Assembly (NCBI RefSeq): GCF_048323655.1
Contig: NZ_JBLUWW010000002.1
Location: 620,001 to 684,000 of the forward strand
Direction: 5' to 3'
Origin: Salinimicrobium soli
Lineage (GTDB): Bacteria > Bacteroidota > Bacteroidia > Flavobacteriales > Flavobacteriaceae
DNA length: 64,000 nt
The notes beneath the pieces were generated by a model that made no database searches, was not told the origin of the DNA, and saw only the letters and a list, made by a program, of their open reading frames with translations. The first letter of the stretch is position 1. The number at the start of each line of letters is the position of its first letter. Below, one piece after another: positions 52,654-60,464 of the stretch. The position numbers were made by a program, and so were the translations under genes.

Positions 52654-55080
52654 TTATCTGAGTTCAGCTCCCAGTTGATTTTCAAAGTTCTCCTGCAGCT
52701 TGTTCATGATCTTATCGATCTGCTTGTCAGTTAAAGTTTTGCTCTCGTCCTGAAGCACAAAACTTACTGCATAACTCTTCTTGCCTTCAGGTAAATTACT
52801 TCCTGAATACACATCAAAAAGATTGACATTTTTAAGCAATTTCTGTTCGGTACGGTAAGCGAGCTCATAAATTTGCTCGAAGCTTACAGAATTATCCAGC
52901 AGTAACGCGAAATCTCTTCTTACCGGCTGGTATTTTGGAATATCCCTGAATTTGTTTTCTCGATTCCTTGAGATCTCCGTGACATTGTCCCAGAAAAAGT
53001 CAGCGTATAATACCTCCTGATTAATGTCAAATTTCTTCAGAAGTTTCTTTTTAATGACTCCGAATTCTACCACCCGGGTTTTATTATAGCTAAGCGTGAT
53101 ACCTTCAGAAAAAACATCATTTTTCACCGGCGAGGATTTCAGTTCCTGAATACCCAGTCTTTCAAGTACAGAGGTGACAACCCCTTTTAGATAGAAGAAA
53201 TCTCCTTTTTTCAATGGCACATTCCAATTCTCGTCTGCTCGGTTTCCGGAGATGAAAATTGACAGATGTTTGCTTTCTTCCCTTCCGTTCGGGTAATTAT
53301 TGTAAGTTTTTCCAAATTCGAAGAACTTCAGGTCAGTACGTTTCCTGTTTAGGTTGTAGCTTACAGCTTCCAAGCCTGAGAATAGGAGGGACTGGCGCAT
53401 TACTGAAAGGTCCTGGCTCAAAGGGTTCAGCATCTTTACAGCGTGCTCTCCTTTTAATTGTCCGCTTAACTCCAGGTGTGCCGGAGTGGTCAGGGAATTC
53501 GCCATGGTCTCATAAAAACCCTGCCCTACAAGCTGTCCTGCAATGAGGTTCTGAAGTTTATAATCTTCGAATCGGGTAGAATTGGCAACCGAAGCATTTA
53601 TCTTTTCTCCAAATTCAATGTTGTTATACCCGTAGACTCTCAGGATCTCTTCAATAACATCAGCCTCTCTTTTTACATCTACCCTATAAGCCGGAATGGT
53701 AAGTCCCATACCAGTTTCAGTCACATTGTTGACCCTGATCTCCAAAGAGGCCAGAATTGATTTTATGGTTTCTTTCGCCAGGTTCTGCCCAATCAGGGTA
53801 TTGATCTTGTCAAAAGTGAGGAAAACGGGGAAATCTTCAATTTTCTTTGGATAATAATCATCTATGTCACTGGTCACACTTCCGCCGGCCAGCTCCTGTA
53901 TGAGTAGAACTGCTCTTTTTAAAGCATATTCTGTGATGTTCGGATCGATGCCGCGTTCAAATCTGAAAGAAGCATCAGTATTAAGACCATGTCTTTTTGC
54001 TGTTTTTCGAACAGTAACCGGATTAAAATAGGCGCTTTCAATGAACAGGCTCGTAGTGCTTTCTGTTACTCCGCTGCCAATTCCTCCAAAAACTCCGGCA
54101 ATCGCCAATGGCTTTTCAGCATCACAGATCATCAGGTCCTCTTCATGAAGTTCCCTTTCAACTTCATCAAGCGTCACGAATTTTGTTCCGGCAGGAAGAG
54201 TCTTTACATTGATCTCACTACCTGCGATTTTCGCCGCATCAAAAGCATGTAACGGCTGTCCCAGTTCATGCATCACATAGTTAGTGATGTCTACCACATT
54301 GTTCTTAGGAGTGATGCCTATTGCTTTTAACCTGTTCTGAAGCCATTTAGGAGACTCGGCTATTTTGATATCAGATATAGTGACACCACAATAGCGCGGA
54401 GCCAGATCTGGATTCTCAATCTTAACAGGGATGCGCAAATTACGGCTGTCTACGTGGAAACTGCTTACAGAAGGAGTAATTAACTCCTGCATCTCTCCCT
54501 GTTGCTGTAAACCGGCTTTCAAATCGCGGGCTACACCCCAGTGGCTCATAGCATCGGCACGATTAGGTGTAAGGCCTATTTCCAATACGTGGTCATCTTC
54601 TATTTCAAAAACTTTGGCTGCAGCAGTACCTGTAGTTAATTCATCGCTCAACACCATAATGCCATCATGGCTCTGTCCCAGTCCAAGTTCATCTTCGGCA
54701 CAGATCATCCCATGGCTACTTTCACCTCTAATTTTGCTTTTGCGAATTTCCCACGGAGTTCCTTTTTCGTCATATAAAGTAGTTCCCACAGTCGCCACAG
54801 GTACTTTTTGCCCTTTTGCAACATTAGGTGCGCCACACACGATCTGGACCGGTTCCCCGTTTCCAATATCAACCGTCGTTAATTTCAGACGGTCAGCGTT
54901 TGGGTGCTGTTCACAGGAAAGAACTTCTCCTACTACAATTCCCTTCAATCCTCCCTTTACACTTTGAAAAGGTTCAATACCTTCTACTTCAAGTCCGAGA
55001 TCGGTCAATAGAACGCCTGTTTCTTCAGGAGTTCTGGAAATCTTCAAAAATTGTCTAAGCCAGTTATATGAAATCTTCAT
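52654..55080 (-). CDS. pheT: Phenylalanyl-tRNA synthetase beta subunit
   Basis: 808 residues, the standard size. The N-terminal tRNA-binding (EMAP-like) domain has VGEVLSCEQHPNADRLKLTT and VCGAPNVAKGQKVPVA, then B3/B4 (NVVDITNYVMHELGQPLHAFD), B5 and the class II core, and the C-terminal FDX-ACB domain with FDVYSGSNLPEGKKSYAVSF. It forms the alpha2-beta2 enzyme with PheS, whose gene is not in the window, so the pair is split on this chromosome. A terminator lies downstream. Confidence 0.97.
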   Translation of the reverse strand: MKISYNWLRQFLKISRTPEETGVLLTDLGLEVEGIEPFQSVKGGLKGIVVGEVLSCEQHPNADRLKLTTVDIGNGEPVQIVCGAPNVAKGQKVPVATVGTTLYDEKGTPWEIRKSKIRGESSHGMICAEDELGLGQSHDGIMVLSDELTTGTAAAKVFEIEDDHVLEIGLTPNRADAMSHWGVARDLKAGLQQQGEMQELITPSVSSFHVDSRNLRIPVKIENPDLAPRYCGVTISDIKIAESPKWLQNRLKAIGITPKNNVVDITNYVMHELGQPLHAFDAAKIAGSEINVKTLPAGTKFVTLDEVERELHEEDLMICDAEKPLAIAGVFGGIGSGVTESTTSLFIESAYFNPVTVRKTAKRHGLNTDASFRFERGIDPNITEYALKRAVLLIQELAGGSVTSDIDDYYPKKIEDFPVFLTFDKINTLIGQNLAKETIKSILASLEIRVNNVTETGMGLTIPAYRVDVKREADVIEEILRVYGYNNIEFGEKINASVANSTRFEDYKLQNLIAGQLVGQGFYETMANSLTTPAHLELSGQLKGEHAVKMLNPLSQDLSVMRQSLLFSGLEAVSYNLNRKRTDLKFFEFGKTYNNYPNGREESKHLSIFISGNRADENWNVPLKKGDFFYLKGVVTSVLERLGIQELKSSPVKNDVFSEGITLSYNKTRVVEFGVIKKKLLKKFDINQEVLYADFFWDNVTEISRNRENKFRDIPKYQPVRRDFALLLDNSVSFEQIYELAYRTEQKLLKNVNLFDVYSGSNLPEGKKSYAVSFVLQDESKTLTDKQIDKIMNKLQENFENQLGAELR

Positions 55081-55100
55081 TGAATAATTTTTTCCAGCTG

Positions 55101-55131
55101 CAAAGATAGTATTACGAATGGTTTTAGCATA
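55101..55131 (-). promoter_or_regulatory. Probable pheT promoter
   Basis: Minus-strand -7 element TATCTTTG at 55108-55101. TATG, one mismatch from TTTG, lies at 55131-55128 after 19 bases. The -7 element ends 20 bases before the pheT ATG. Confidence 0.5.
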
Positions 55132-55155
55132 ATTTTAATCGGAAACGGCGTTTAC

Positions 55156-55188
55156 AAAAAAGGAAGAGGGGAGACGTCCCCTCTTCCT
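55156..55188 (-). terminator. Intrinsic terminator of the TPR protein gene
   Basis: An 11-bp perfect stem (55161-55171 with 55178-55188) around a 6-base loop. On the minus strand it is followed by TTTTT. It lies 24 bases after the stop. Confidence 0.9.
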
Positions 55189-55212
55189 AAATCTGCAATA
55201 CTTTCAAATTGT

Positions 55213-56130
55213 TTACTTGGTCATATGCATGGCATACATTTTTTGCCATTCTCCGGCGTCATTTTTTTCATAGATCACCCATTTCAGCTCATTGTCTGAG
55301 ATCTTTTGCAGATCATGCTTTAGCACCACGTCTTTCCCGGTGCGGGACACGTATTTATCCATAAAAGTAAATTCGGTAGGAGATTTGGTTTCCATTTTCA
55401 TGGTGGAGGTCTCGATCCCCTGCATACCATCCGGACTAATATAAGCTATATCAAAAGTGTCATCCATCGCATCATACGCGATCATTCTTATCCCATCGGA
55501 CTCATTTTGCGCGTTAAAATGTCGTATCAACAGTGCATTGACATCCTCATTATAGGAGATCTTATCGTGGCTTTTCATAGTCATAGCTTCTTTTCCGTCA
55601 GTGTACCCGGTGCTCTCGACTTTCCAATCGCCCTGAAGAAAAGCAAGTTGCTTATCTTTTTTCTCCAATTTTGCCAGTTTTCCTTTTGAAGCAGACATAA
55701 TTCGGGTCTGCTCATCTTCTTTATCAGATTTCTCAGCAATTGCTATTGACTTTTTAAAATATTCCTTCGCTTCATCGGTTTGCCCTTTTTCAAGAAGATA
55801 ATCGGCATAGGAGTCATAAGGATTGGCTGCCGTAGGATATTCTTCCATATTCAATTTAAACACTTTTTCAGCCGCATCAAGGTCCTGGTCTTCATTCATG
55901 ATAACATAACCTATTCGATTGAGTTCCCATTCTGTCCAGACATACTTGTCAGAATTTTTCATCTTGGCCGTTTTGTACATTTTCAGCGCCTTATCTATCC
56001 CGTTCTTCTGATATTCGCTATAAACGGCTTCTCCGATAGATTTTTTCTCTGTGTCCTGTGCATTTGTCGTCACAAAAAAACAAATGAGTACCAGGCTCAT
56101 AATCCATTTGAATTGTTTTCTCTGTTTCAT
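55213..56130 (-). CDS. Secreted TPR protein with C-terminal beta-barrel-like domain
   Basis: 305 residues. A signal peptide (MKQRKQFKWIMSLVLICFFVTTNAQ) is followed by a TPR region at about 30-150 (AEKVFKLNMEEYPTAANPYDSY, YLLEKGQTDEAKEYFKKSIA). The last half (QLAFLQGDWKVESTGY to the end) resembles DUF1579-type lipocalin-like domains. Probably periplasmic. Function unknown. A single gene with its own terminator. Confidence 0.78.
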   Translation of the reverse strand: MKQRKQFKWIMSLVLICFFVTTNAQDTEKKSIGEAVYSEYQKNGIDKALKMYKTAKMKNSDKYVWTEWELNRIGYVIMNEDQDLDAAEKVFKLNMEEYPTAANPYDSYADYLLEKGQTDEAKEYFKKSIAIAEKSDKEDEQTRIMSASKGKLAKLEKKDKQLAFLQGDWKVESTGYTDGKEAMTMKSHDKISYNEDVNALLIRHFNAQNESDGIRMIAYDAMDDTFDIAYISPDGMQGIETSTMKMETKSPTEFTFMDKYVSRTGKDVVLKHDLQKISDNELKWVIYEKNDAGEWQKMYAMHMTK

Positions 56131-56259
56131 AACTAATTAGTTTTAAAGTTGTTAAGTATTAAAAATACGGATTTTTAACAAAGCTGATTACAATAAAATG
56201 AGGCTTGAAAGAGATGTCCTACAAAATTTGTGGTAAAAATTTATTTTTCGGAGGTGATA

Positions 56260-56298
56260 CAAAAAGAAAAGGGGAAATGATCGCTCATTCCCCCTTTT
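56260..56298 (-). terminator. Intrinsic terminator of arsM
   Basis: A 14-bp stem with one G-U pair (56267-56280 with 56285-56298). On the minus strand the loop is GCGA and the stem is followed by a CTTTTT tract. It lies 16 bases after the arsM stop. Confidence 0.85.
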
Positions 56299-56314
56299 AG
56301 TTCTTTAAAATAAA

Positions 56315-57187
56315 TTAGCAACATCCGCTACCGGGTGCACAGGCTGAGATGGTTTCCTGTAGCACTTTGATCTTTTTAGCTCCAGGCTTTTCAGCGTAAA
56401 CTGTGATACTGAAAATTCCTAGTGTTCCGTTTTTCATTTCTGAGACCTCTTGTTGATCCAGGTATTTACCCAGAATATCATCAGGAATAATGATCGGTTT
56501 TTCTTTTTGCACTTTTATATTCGAGAATCCGGCGCTTTTAATAGCATCCAGATAATCCCCTTTTTGAATAGCTCCAGACACGCACCCTGCATACATTTCG
56601 GCATCTTTTTGTAATGCCTCCGGAAGATTTCCAGTAAGCACTACATCAGAGATGCTGAAGTGCCCTCCAGGTTTCAGAACGCGGTAGATCTCCTTAATTA
56701 CTTTCGGTTTATCGGGCACCAGGTTCAGAACACAGTTGCTTACTACAACATCTGCGATGTTATCTGAAACCGGCATCTCTTCAATGTCTCCCTCACGGAA
56801 TTCTACATTGTTAAAGCCTAGTTTTTCAGCATTGATGCGGGCTTTTTCGATCATGGCCGGTGTAAAATCCAATCCTATCACCTTTCCGGTTTCCCCGGTC
56901 TCATGACGGGCAATGAAACAGTCGTTTCCGGCACCCGAACCCAGATCAATCACTGTATCCCCTTTTTGGATATGGGCAAATTGTGTGGGTAAACCGCAAC
57001 CCAGGCCAAGGTCTCCCTCGGATTTATAACCTTTAAGATCTGAATAATCGTCGGTCATAATATTATAAACTTCAACCGAAGAATCTCCGGCACCGCAACA
57101 GGAAGCCATATTAAAAGCCTGATCCTGGCTGGCAATCTTGCTGTACTTCTCCCTTACGAGGGATTTGATCTGATCTGAATTTTTCAT
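56315..57187 (-). CDS. arsM: Arsenite S-adenosylmethionine methyltransferase
   Basis: 290 residues. The SAM site is VIDLGSGAGNDCFIAR with DFTPAMIEKARINAEKLG. The arsenic-binding cysteines seen are Cys64 in DLGLGCGLPTQ and the Cys of MYAGCVSGAI. There are CC pairs at MASCCGAG and at the C-terminus (SACAPGSGCC). It methylates arsenite to volatile or less retained forms. It starts 10 bases after the arsR gene and is probably induced by it. No arsenic pump or arsenate reductase gene is nearby. Confidence 0.9.
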   Translation of the reverse strand: MKNSDQIKSLVREKYSKIASQDQAFNMASCCGAGDSSVEVYNIMTDDYSDLKGYKSEGDLGLGCGLPTQFAHIQKGDTVIDLGSGAGNDCFIARHETGETGKVIGLDFTPAMIEKARINAEKLGFNNVEFREGDIEEMPVSDNIADVVVSNCVLNLVPDKPKVIKEIYRVLKPGGHFSISDVVLTGNLPEALQKDAEMYAGCVSGAIQKGDYLDAIKSAGFSNIKVQKEKPIIIPDDILGKYLDQQEVSEMKNGTLGIFSITVYAEKPGAKKIKVLQETISACAPGSGCC

Positions 57188-57197
57188 CTTAAAATTT

Positions 57198-57527
57198 TTA
57201 GCAACAAGTTTTAGTGGATTGAAACCTTTTGAAGAACTCTTCGAACAAGAGTTGAATTTCTTCCCATTTTTGAGGGTCTATACAATAGCAAACAGAAACA
57301 CCTTCAATATTACCTTTTATGATACCCAGGTTCTTGAGTTCTCTCAAGTGCTGGCTTATAGTAGCCTGTGCTAATCCCAGCTCCTCCACCAGGTCTCCGT
57401 TTATGCAGGTGTTGCTATTGAGAAGGTATTCCAAAATGGCAATTCTGGCAGGATGCGCAAAAACTTTAGCGACGGTAGCCAGGGCGTTTTGTCTTTCTGT
57501 AAACAATTCGGACTTAGTTACTCCCAT
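57198..57527 (-). CDS. arsR: ArsR-family transcriptional repressor
   Basis: 109 residues from the ATG at 57527 (MGVTKSELFTERQNALATVA). A winged helix-turn-helix with LGLAQATISQHLRELKNLGI as the recognition helix. Cysteines occur in NTCINGD, in VSVCYC and in the CC at the end. The standard ArsR metal-binding ELCVCDL helix is absent, so an arsenic-sensing role rests on the adjacent arsM gene and on these cysteines. It probably represses its own operon through the repeats at 57533-57554. Confidence 0.85.
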   Translation of the reverse strand: MGVTKSELFTERQNALATVAKVFAHPARIAILEYLLNSNTCINGDLVEELGLAQATISQHLRELKNLGIIKGNIEGVSVCYCIDPQKWEEIQLLFEEFFKRFQSTKTCC

Positions 57528-57532
57528 AGTAT

Positions 57533-57554
57533 CAATATTACATTGCAATATTAC
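57533..57554 (-). promoter_or_regulatory. Candidate ArsR operator: 9-base direct repeat
   Basis: CAATATTAC occurs at 57533-57541 and 57546-57554, 13 bases apart, ending 6 bases before the arsR ATG. Each copy also reads TAATATTG on the minus strand, one mismatch from a -7 element. The overlap with ATTGCAAT (57542-57549) gives partial dyad symmetry. Confidence 0.45.
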
Positions 57555-57586
57555 GATAATAGAAATTGCTGAACAAATTTCTTCAG

Positions 57587-57615
57587 AAAAAAACCTGCAC
57601 CCTTTCGGGTACAGG
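57587..57615 (-). terminator. Intrinsic terminator of the helical protein pair
   Basis: A 9-bp stem (57594-57602 with 57607-57615) reads on the minus strand with a GAAA tetraloop, followed by seven T. Confidence 0.88.
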
Positions 57616-57665
57616 CCTAAAACTCTCTGTGTGTGCTATGAAGAATTTTTAGTTGAAACCTTTTA

Positions 57666-58109
57666 TTACGTAAGTAATCTCTTTTGTTTTTGCTTTTTTA
57701 AAGCATTGGATACATCTTCAAAGATCTCTCTTTTTAATTGCTTATAGGTTTTGGTAAAATCATTGAATTCCTGTAGGATCTTTTTGTGTTCCTGTCTGTA
57801 CACCCGTCCTTCTTTTGGTTCATCTACGTTCTCAACCAGGCGCTGGAGCCGGTTAGTATGATCATTAATCTTTTCAAACAGTTTATCCAATTCTTTTTCA
57901 GATTCAGACAATCTATCTGAAAGCTCTTTTGTTTTAGAGAATAGGCGAGATTCAATGATAGGCATTGTGTACTCCTTAAGCATATCTTCAAAGAAGCGAT
58001 GTTCGTCTTTGATAAAGTTCAGTTCAGATTTCCACTGTATAGAGGAAAAATGCATCTCATCGGGAGTTTTCCAATCGATGTATCTGAAGTTATGACCTTT
58101 GGCTTTCAT
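57666..58109 (-). CDS. Coiled-coil protein of unknown function (second of a pair)
   Basis: 147 residues, charged and nearly all helical, no signal peptide or membrane segment. After a short lead, IQWKSELNFIKDEHRFFEDML begins a coiled coil running to about residue 135. This start matches the pattern W-K-x-x-L-x(6)-E-x-x-F-x-x-x-L in the gene upstream (EVWKKQLSYTTEEINFLHQL), so the two look like diverged paralogues or an obligate pair. It starts 20 bases after that gene. I do not recognise a family. Confidence 0.65.
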   Translation of the reverse strand: MKAKGHNFRYIDWKTPDEMHFSSIQWKSELNFIKDEHRFFEDMLKEYTMPIIESRLFSKTKELSDRLSESEKELDKLFEKINDHTNRLQRLVENVDEPKEGRVYRQEHKKILQEFNDFTKTYKQLKREIFEDVSNALKKQKQKRLLT

Positions 58110-58129
58110 GGCTCCAAAAACTTTTGATT

Positions 58130-58561
58130 CTAATGTTCCGTACTGGTTTTTCTAAAAGCGTGACCGGTACTTGAAAAAACTTCCAGTTTATAATTCCTGA
58201 ACCTTTCCAGAAATTCCTGGATCCTGTTTTCAAGTTTCAAATGTTCATCATGGTAAAAAATTTCGCAACTAATATCCTCACACTCCAGCATACCTTCTAT
58301 ATCATACCTGTGATTATGAACCTCCATGGTAAATTCGATATTTTCACTCCTGAAATTTTCAAGATCATTTGAAAATAGCTGCAGCTTTTCATACATGTTT
58401 AAGATATTCTTTTGATAGATATCTGCGGTGAGCAACTGGTGTAAAAAATTGATCTCTTCGGTTGTATAGGAAAGTTGTTTTTTCCACACCTCATTTTCCT
58501 TGAGGAGTTCCAATATCTCTCGTTCATTCGCTGAAAACTTCCTGGTGGCAGACCGTGGCAT
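58130..58561 (-). CDS. Coiled-coil protein of unknown function (first of a pair)
   Basis: 143 residues, helical, starting MPRSATRKFSANEREILELL. The motif WKKQLSYTTEEINFLHQLL aligns with the partner gene. Two cysteines (MLECEDISCE) sit in the middle, a possible redox-sensitive pair. It has its own putative promoter (TAATTTTG on the minus strand, 58599-58592) and a Crp/Fnr-like dyad at 58613-58626. Function unknown; the context suggests it belongs with the stress operon to the right. Confidence 0.65.
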   Translation of the reverse strand: MPRSATRKFSANEREILELLKENEVWKKQLSYTTEEINFLHQLLTADIYQKNILNMYEKLQLFSNDLENFRSENIEFTMEVHNHRYDIEGMLECEDISCEIFYHDEHLKLENRIQEFLERFRNYKLEVFSSTGHAFRKTSTEH

Positions 58562-58591
58562 AAGTACTTGTTTTATAGGTTATAAGTTAAT

Positions 58592-58626
58592 CAAAATTAA
58601 TGCAATAATGAAATGATATATGTCAA
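58592..58626 (-). promoter_or_regulatory. Promoter and Crp/Fnr-like box for the coiled-coil pair
   Basis: The minus-strand -7 element TAATTTTG lies at 58599-58592. The box reads TTGAC-ATAT-ATCAT from 58626 to 58613, two mismatches from the Fnr-type TTGAT-N4-ATCAA. Its centre is about 58 bases upstream of the ATG. Confidence 0.4.
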
Positions 58627-58722
58627 TCAAAACTTAAAATAAACGGTTTGGAATAAAATTTTTAAGGGGAAAAAGATTGGAAAATATAGCCGGAAATCAA
58701 GCCGAAAAAATATTTTTATCAC

Positions 58723-58756
58723 TTTGTATTTTGAATACTAAAATCATATACATTTG
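58723..58756 (+). promoter_or_regulatory. Promoter of the small acidic lipoprotein gene
   Basis: TTTG at 58723-58726 and a perfect -7 element TACATTTG at 58749-58756, with a spacer of 22 bases. The -7 element ends 30 bases before the chosen ATG. Confidence 0.6.
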
Positions 58757-58786
58757 TCGCCTCAAACAATTAATAATTCATTTAAA

Positions 58787-59017
58787 ATGAAAAAATCCTT
58801 TTTGACTTTTGCTGTTATCGCATTAGTATTTAGTTTCACTTCTTGTAAAGAAACTCCTGCTGAAAACACTGAAGAAAGTGCAGTAGAAGTAATGGAAACT
58901 CCTGCTGAAACTACTGTTGAAGCAGTTGAAACTCCAGTAGAAGAAGAAGTTGTAGACACTACTTCAACTGGCGGTACTGTAGTAGAAGACAATACCAATA
59001 CTACTTCTGTAGAATAA
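58787..59017 (+). CDS. Small acidic repeat lipoprotein
   Basis: 76 residues from the ATG at 58787 (an upstream TTG lies inside the -7 element). The signal MKKSFLTFAVIALVFSFTSC ends at a lipobox. The mature part is a Glu/Thr/Val-rich string with near repeats around METPAETTVEAVETPVEEE and no aromatic residue, so it should be an extended, negatively charged surface or periplasmic chain. It has its own promoter and a strong terminator. Small lipoproteins like this are often abundant; function unknown. Confidence 0.75.
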   Translation: MKKSFLTFAVIALVFSFTSCKETPAENTEESAVEVMETPAETTVEAVETPVEEEVVDTTSTGGTVVEDNTNTTSVE

Positions 59018-59050
59018 TTTATTCGAAAGAATTAGGGGCTTCTGCCTAAC

Positions 59051-59084
59051 AAAGATCCGTGGACGTGTCCACGGATTTTTTTTT
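59051..59084. terminator. Bidirectional terminator between lipoprotein gene and nuclease operon
   Basis: A perfect 10-bp stem ATCCGTGGAC/GTCCACGGAT (59055-59064 with 59067-59076) has an AAA start and a nine-T end. It ends the small lipoprotein gene and, less strongly, the five-gene minus-strand operon whose stop is 3 bases away. Confidence 0.9.
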
Positions 59085-59086
59085 GC

Positions 59087-60460
59087 CTATACCTCAAGTT
59101 CCACAACGTCGAGCAGGTGAGGCAACTGAACCTGCCAATGGTAGGTGTCTTTGATCTTTACCCGAAGCGCATCTGCAGCCATTCTTTCCCCGTGGATCAA
59201 AAATACCTTTTCAGGGACATTTTTTACTGCTGAAAGCCAATCCAGCAACCCTTTCTGGTCAGCATGTGCAGAAAGACTGCTAATGCTTTTCACTTCGGCT
59301 TTGACCTCGCAATACTTACCAAAGATCTTGATGTCTTTTGCACCTTCCTGCAACTGTCTTCCGCGGGTGCCTTCGGCCTGGTAACCCGCCAGCATAACTG
59401 TTGTATTCGGTTTGTCCAGGTAATACCTTAGATAGGTTAGTACTCTTCCCCCTGTCACCATGCCACTTCCCGCGATTACGACTTTTGGACGGGTATCATC
59501 AATGGTTTTCCACGTATCGCGGTAGGAGGTGATGATATTAAAGAAGTTCTTCATCGAAGCCAGTTCATGTGAGGAGATCTTGTGCCACGCCGGAAACCTC
59601 TCAAAGGCACTTAGCACTTCATTGCCCATAGGGCTGTCAATGAATATGGGAAGATGCGGAATGTGGTTCTGCTCATAGAGTGACCAGATCTTATACATCA
59701 GGGTTTGTAGGCGCTCCACCGCAAAACTCGGAATGATAAGGATTCCTTTGTTCTGAAGCAATTTTTTAATTTCTGCGGAAAGAATTTCGTCCACATCTTC
59801 TTCAGGATGCAACCTGTTGCCGTACGTACTTTCGAGAAAGATATAATCTGCCCATTCGGGCCTTTCAGGTGGTGCTAACAGGAAATCCTCCCGTCTGCCA
59901 ATATCCCCGCTAAAAACAAGCAGCTTATCATATACCTGCAGTTCAATAAAGGTAGCCCCAAGAATATGCCCATTCCGTCTTAACCTGAAGGAAATATTGT
60001 CTGTTAACAAATACCACTTGTCGGTATCAACAGTGTCAAAATGCTTTATACAGATCTCAGCCTCCCTCACATTGTAGAGAGGTAGTGCAGGTTCATGATC
60101 TGTAAACTTTTCCTCGTTGGCGCGTTTTGCATCTTCTTCCTGGATCTTAGCGCTGTCCATGAGAATAATTTCCGCTATCGTGAGGGTAGGTGCTGTTCCT
60201 TTGATCTTTCCGCGGAATCCTTCTGTAATAAGCCTGGGGAGATACCCGCAATGATCGAGATGCCCGTGAGTGAGTAGAACGCAATCAATTTGATCAGCCG
60301 GAAACGCAAGAGGAGCCCAATTTAGTTCCCTTAATTCTTTCAGCCCCTGAAAAAGTCCGCAGTCGATGAGGACATTAAAACCGGGAGTTTCTACCAGAAA
60401 TTTGGAACCTGTGACTGTACCGGCTGCTCCTAAGAAATGTATTTTGATCCTGGTGCCCAT
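59087..60460 (-). CDS. MBL-fold beta-CASP nuclease (CPSF/Ysh1-like RNase)
   Basis: 457 residues. The metallo-beta-lactamase core has KIHFLGAAGTVTGSKFLVET, the zinc motif HGHLDH (65-70), NGHILGATFIEL and VFSGDIGRRED. The beta-CASP domain has IIPSFAVERLQ, FIDSPMGNEV and AGSGMVTGGRVLTYLRY. SLSAHADQKGLLDWL and VFLIHGE complete the set. This is the bacterial CPSF73-like family, shown or predicted to be RNA nucleases. It is the last gene of a tight operon, 4 bases from the ATP-cone nuclease gene. Confidence 0.93.
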   Translation of the reverse strand: MGTRIKIHFLGAAGTVTGSKFLVETPGFNVLIDCGLFQGLKELRELNWAPLAFPADQIDCVLLTHGHLDHCGYLPRLITEGFRGKIKGTAPTLTIAEIILMDSAKIQEEDAKRANEEKFTDHEPALPLYNVREAEICIKHFDTVDTDKWYLLTDNISFRLRRNGHILGATFIELQVYDKLLVFSGDIGRREDFLLAPPERPEWADYIFLESTYGNRLHPEEDVDEILSAEIKKLLQNKGILIIPSFAVERLQTLMYKIWSLYEQNHIPHLPIFIDSPMGNEVLSAFERFPAWHKISSHELASMKNFFNIITSYRDTWKTIDDTRPKVVIAGSGMVTGGRVLTYLRYYLDKPNTTVMLAGYQAEGTRGRQLQEGAKDIKIFGKYCEVKAEVKSISSLSAHADQKGLLDWLSAVKNVPEKVFLIHGERMAADALRVKIKDTYHWQVQLPHLLDVVELEV

Positions 60461-60464
60461 AATT

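Noticed and set aside
54431..54967. Plus-strand open frame of 178 residues
   Set aside because: Antisense to pheT; Ser/Pro/Cys-rich composition typical of a reverse-complement shadow.
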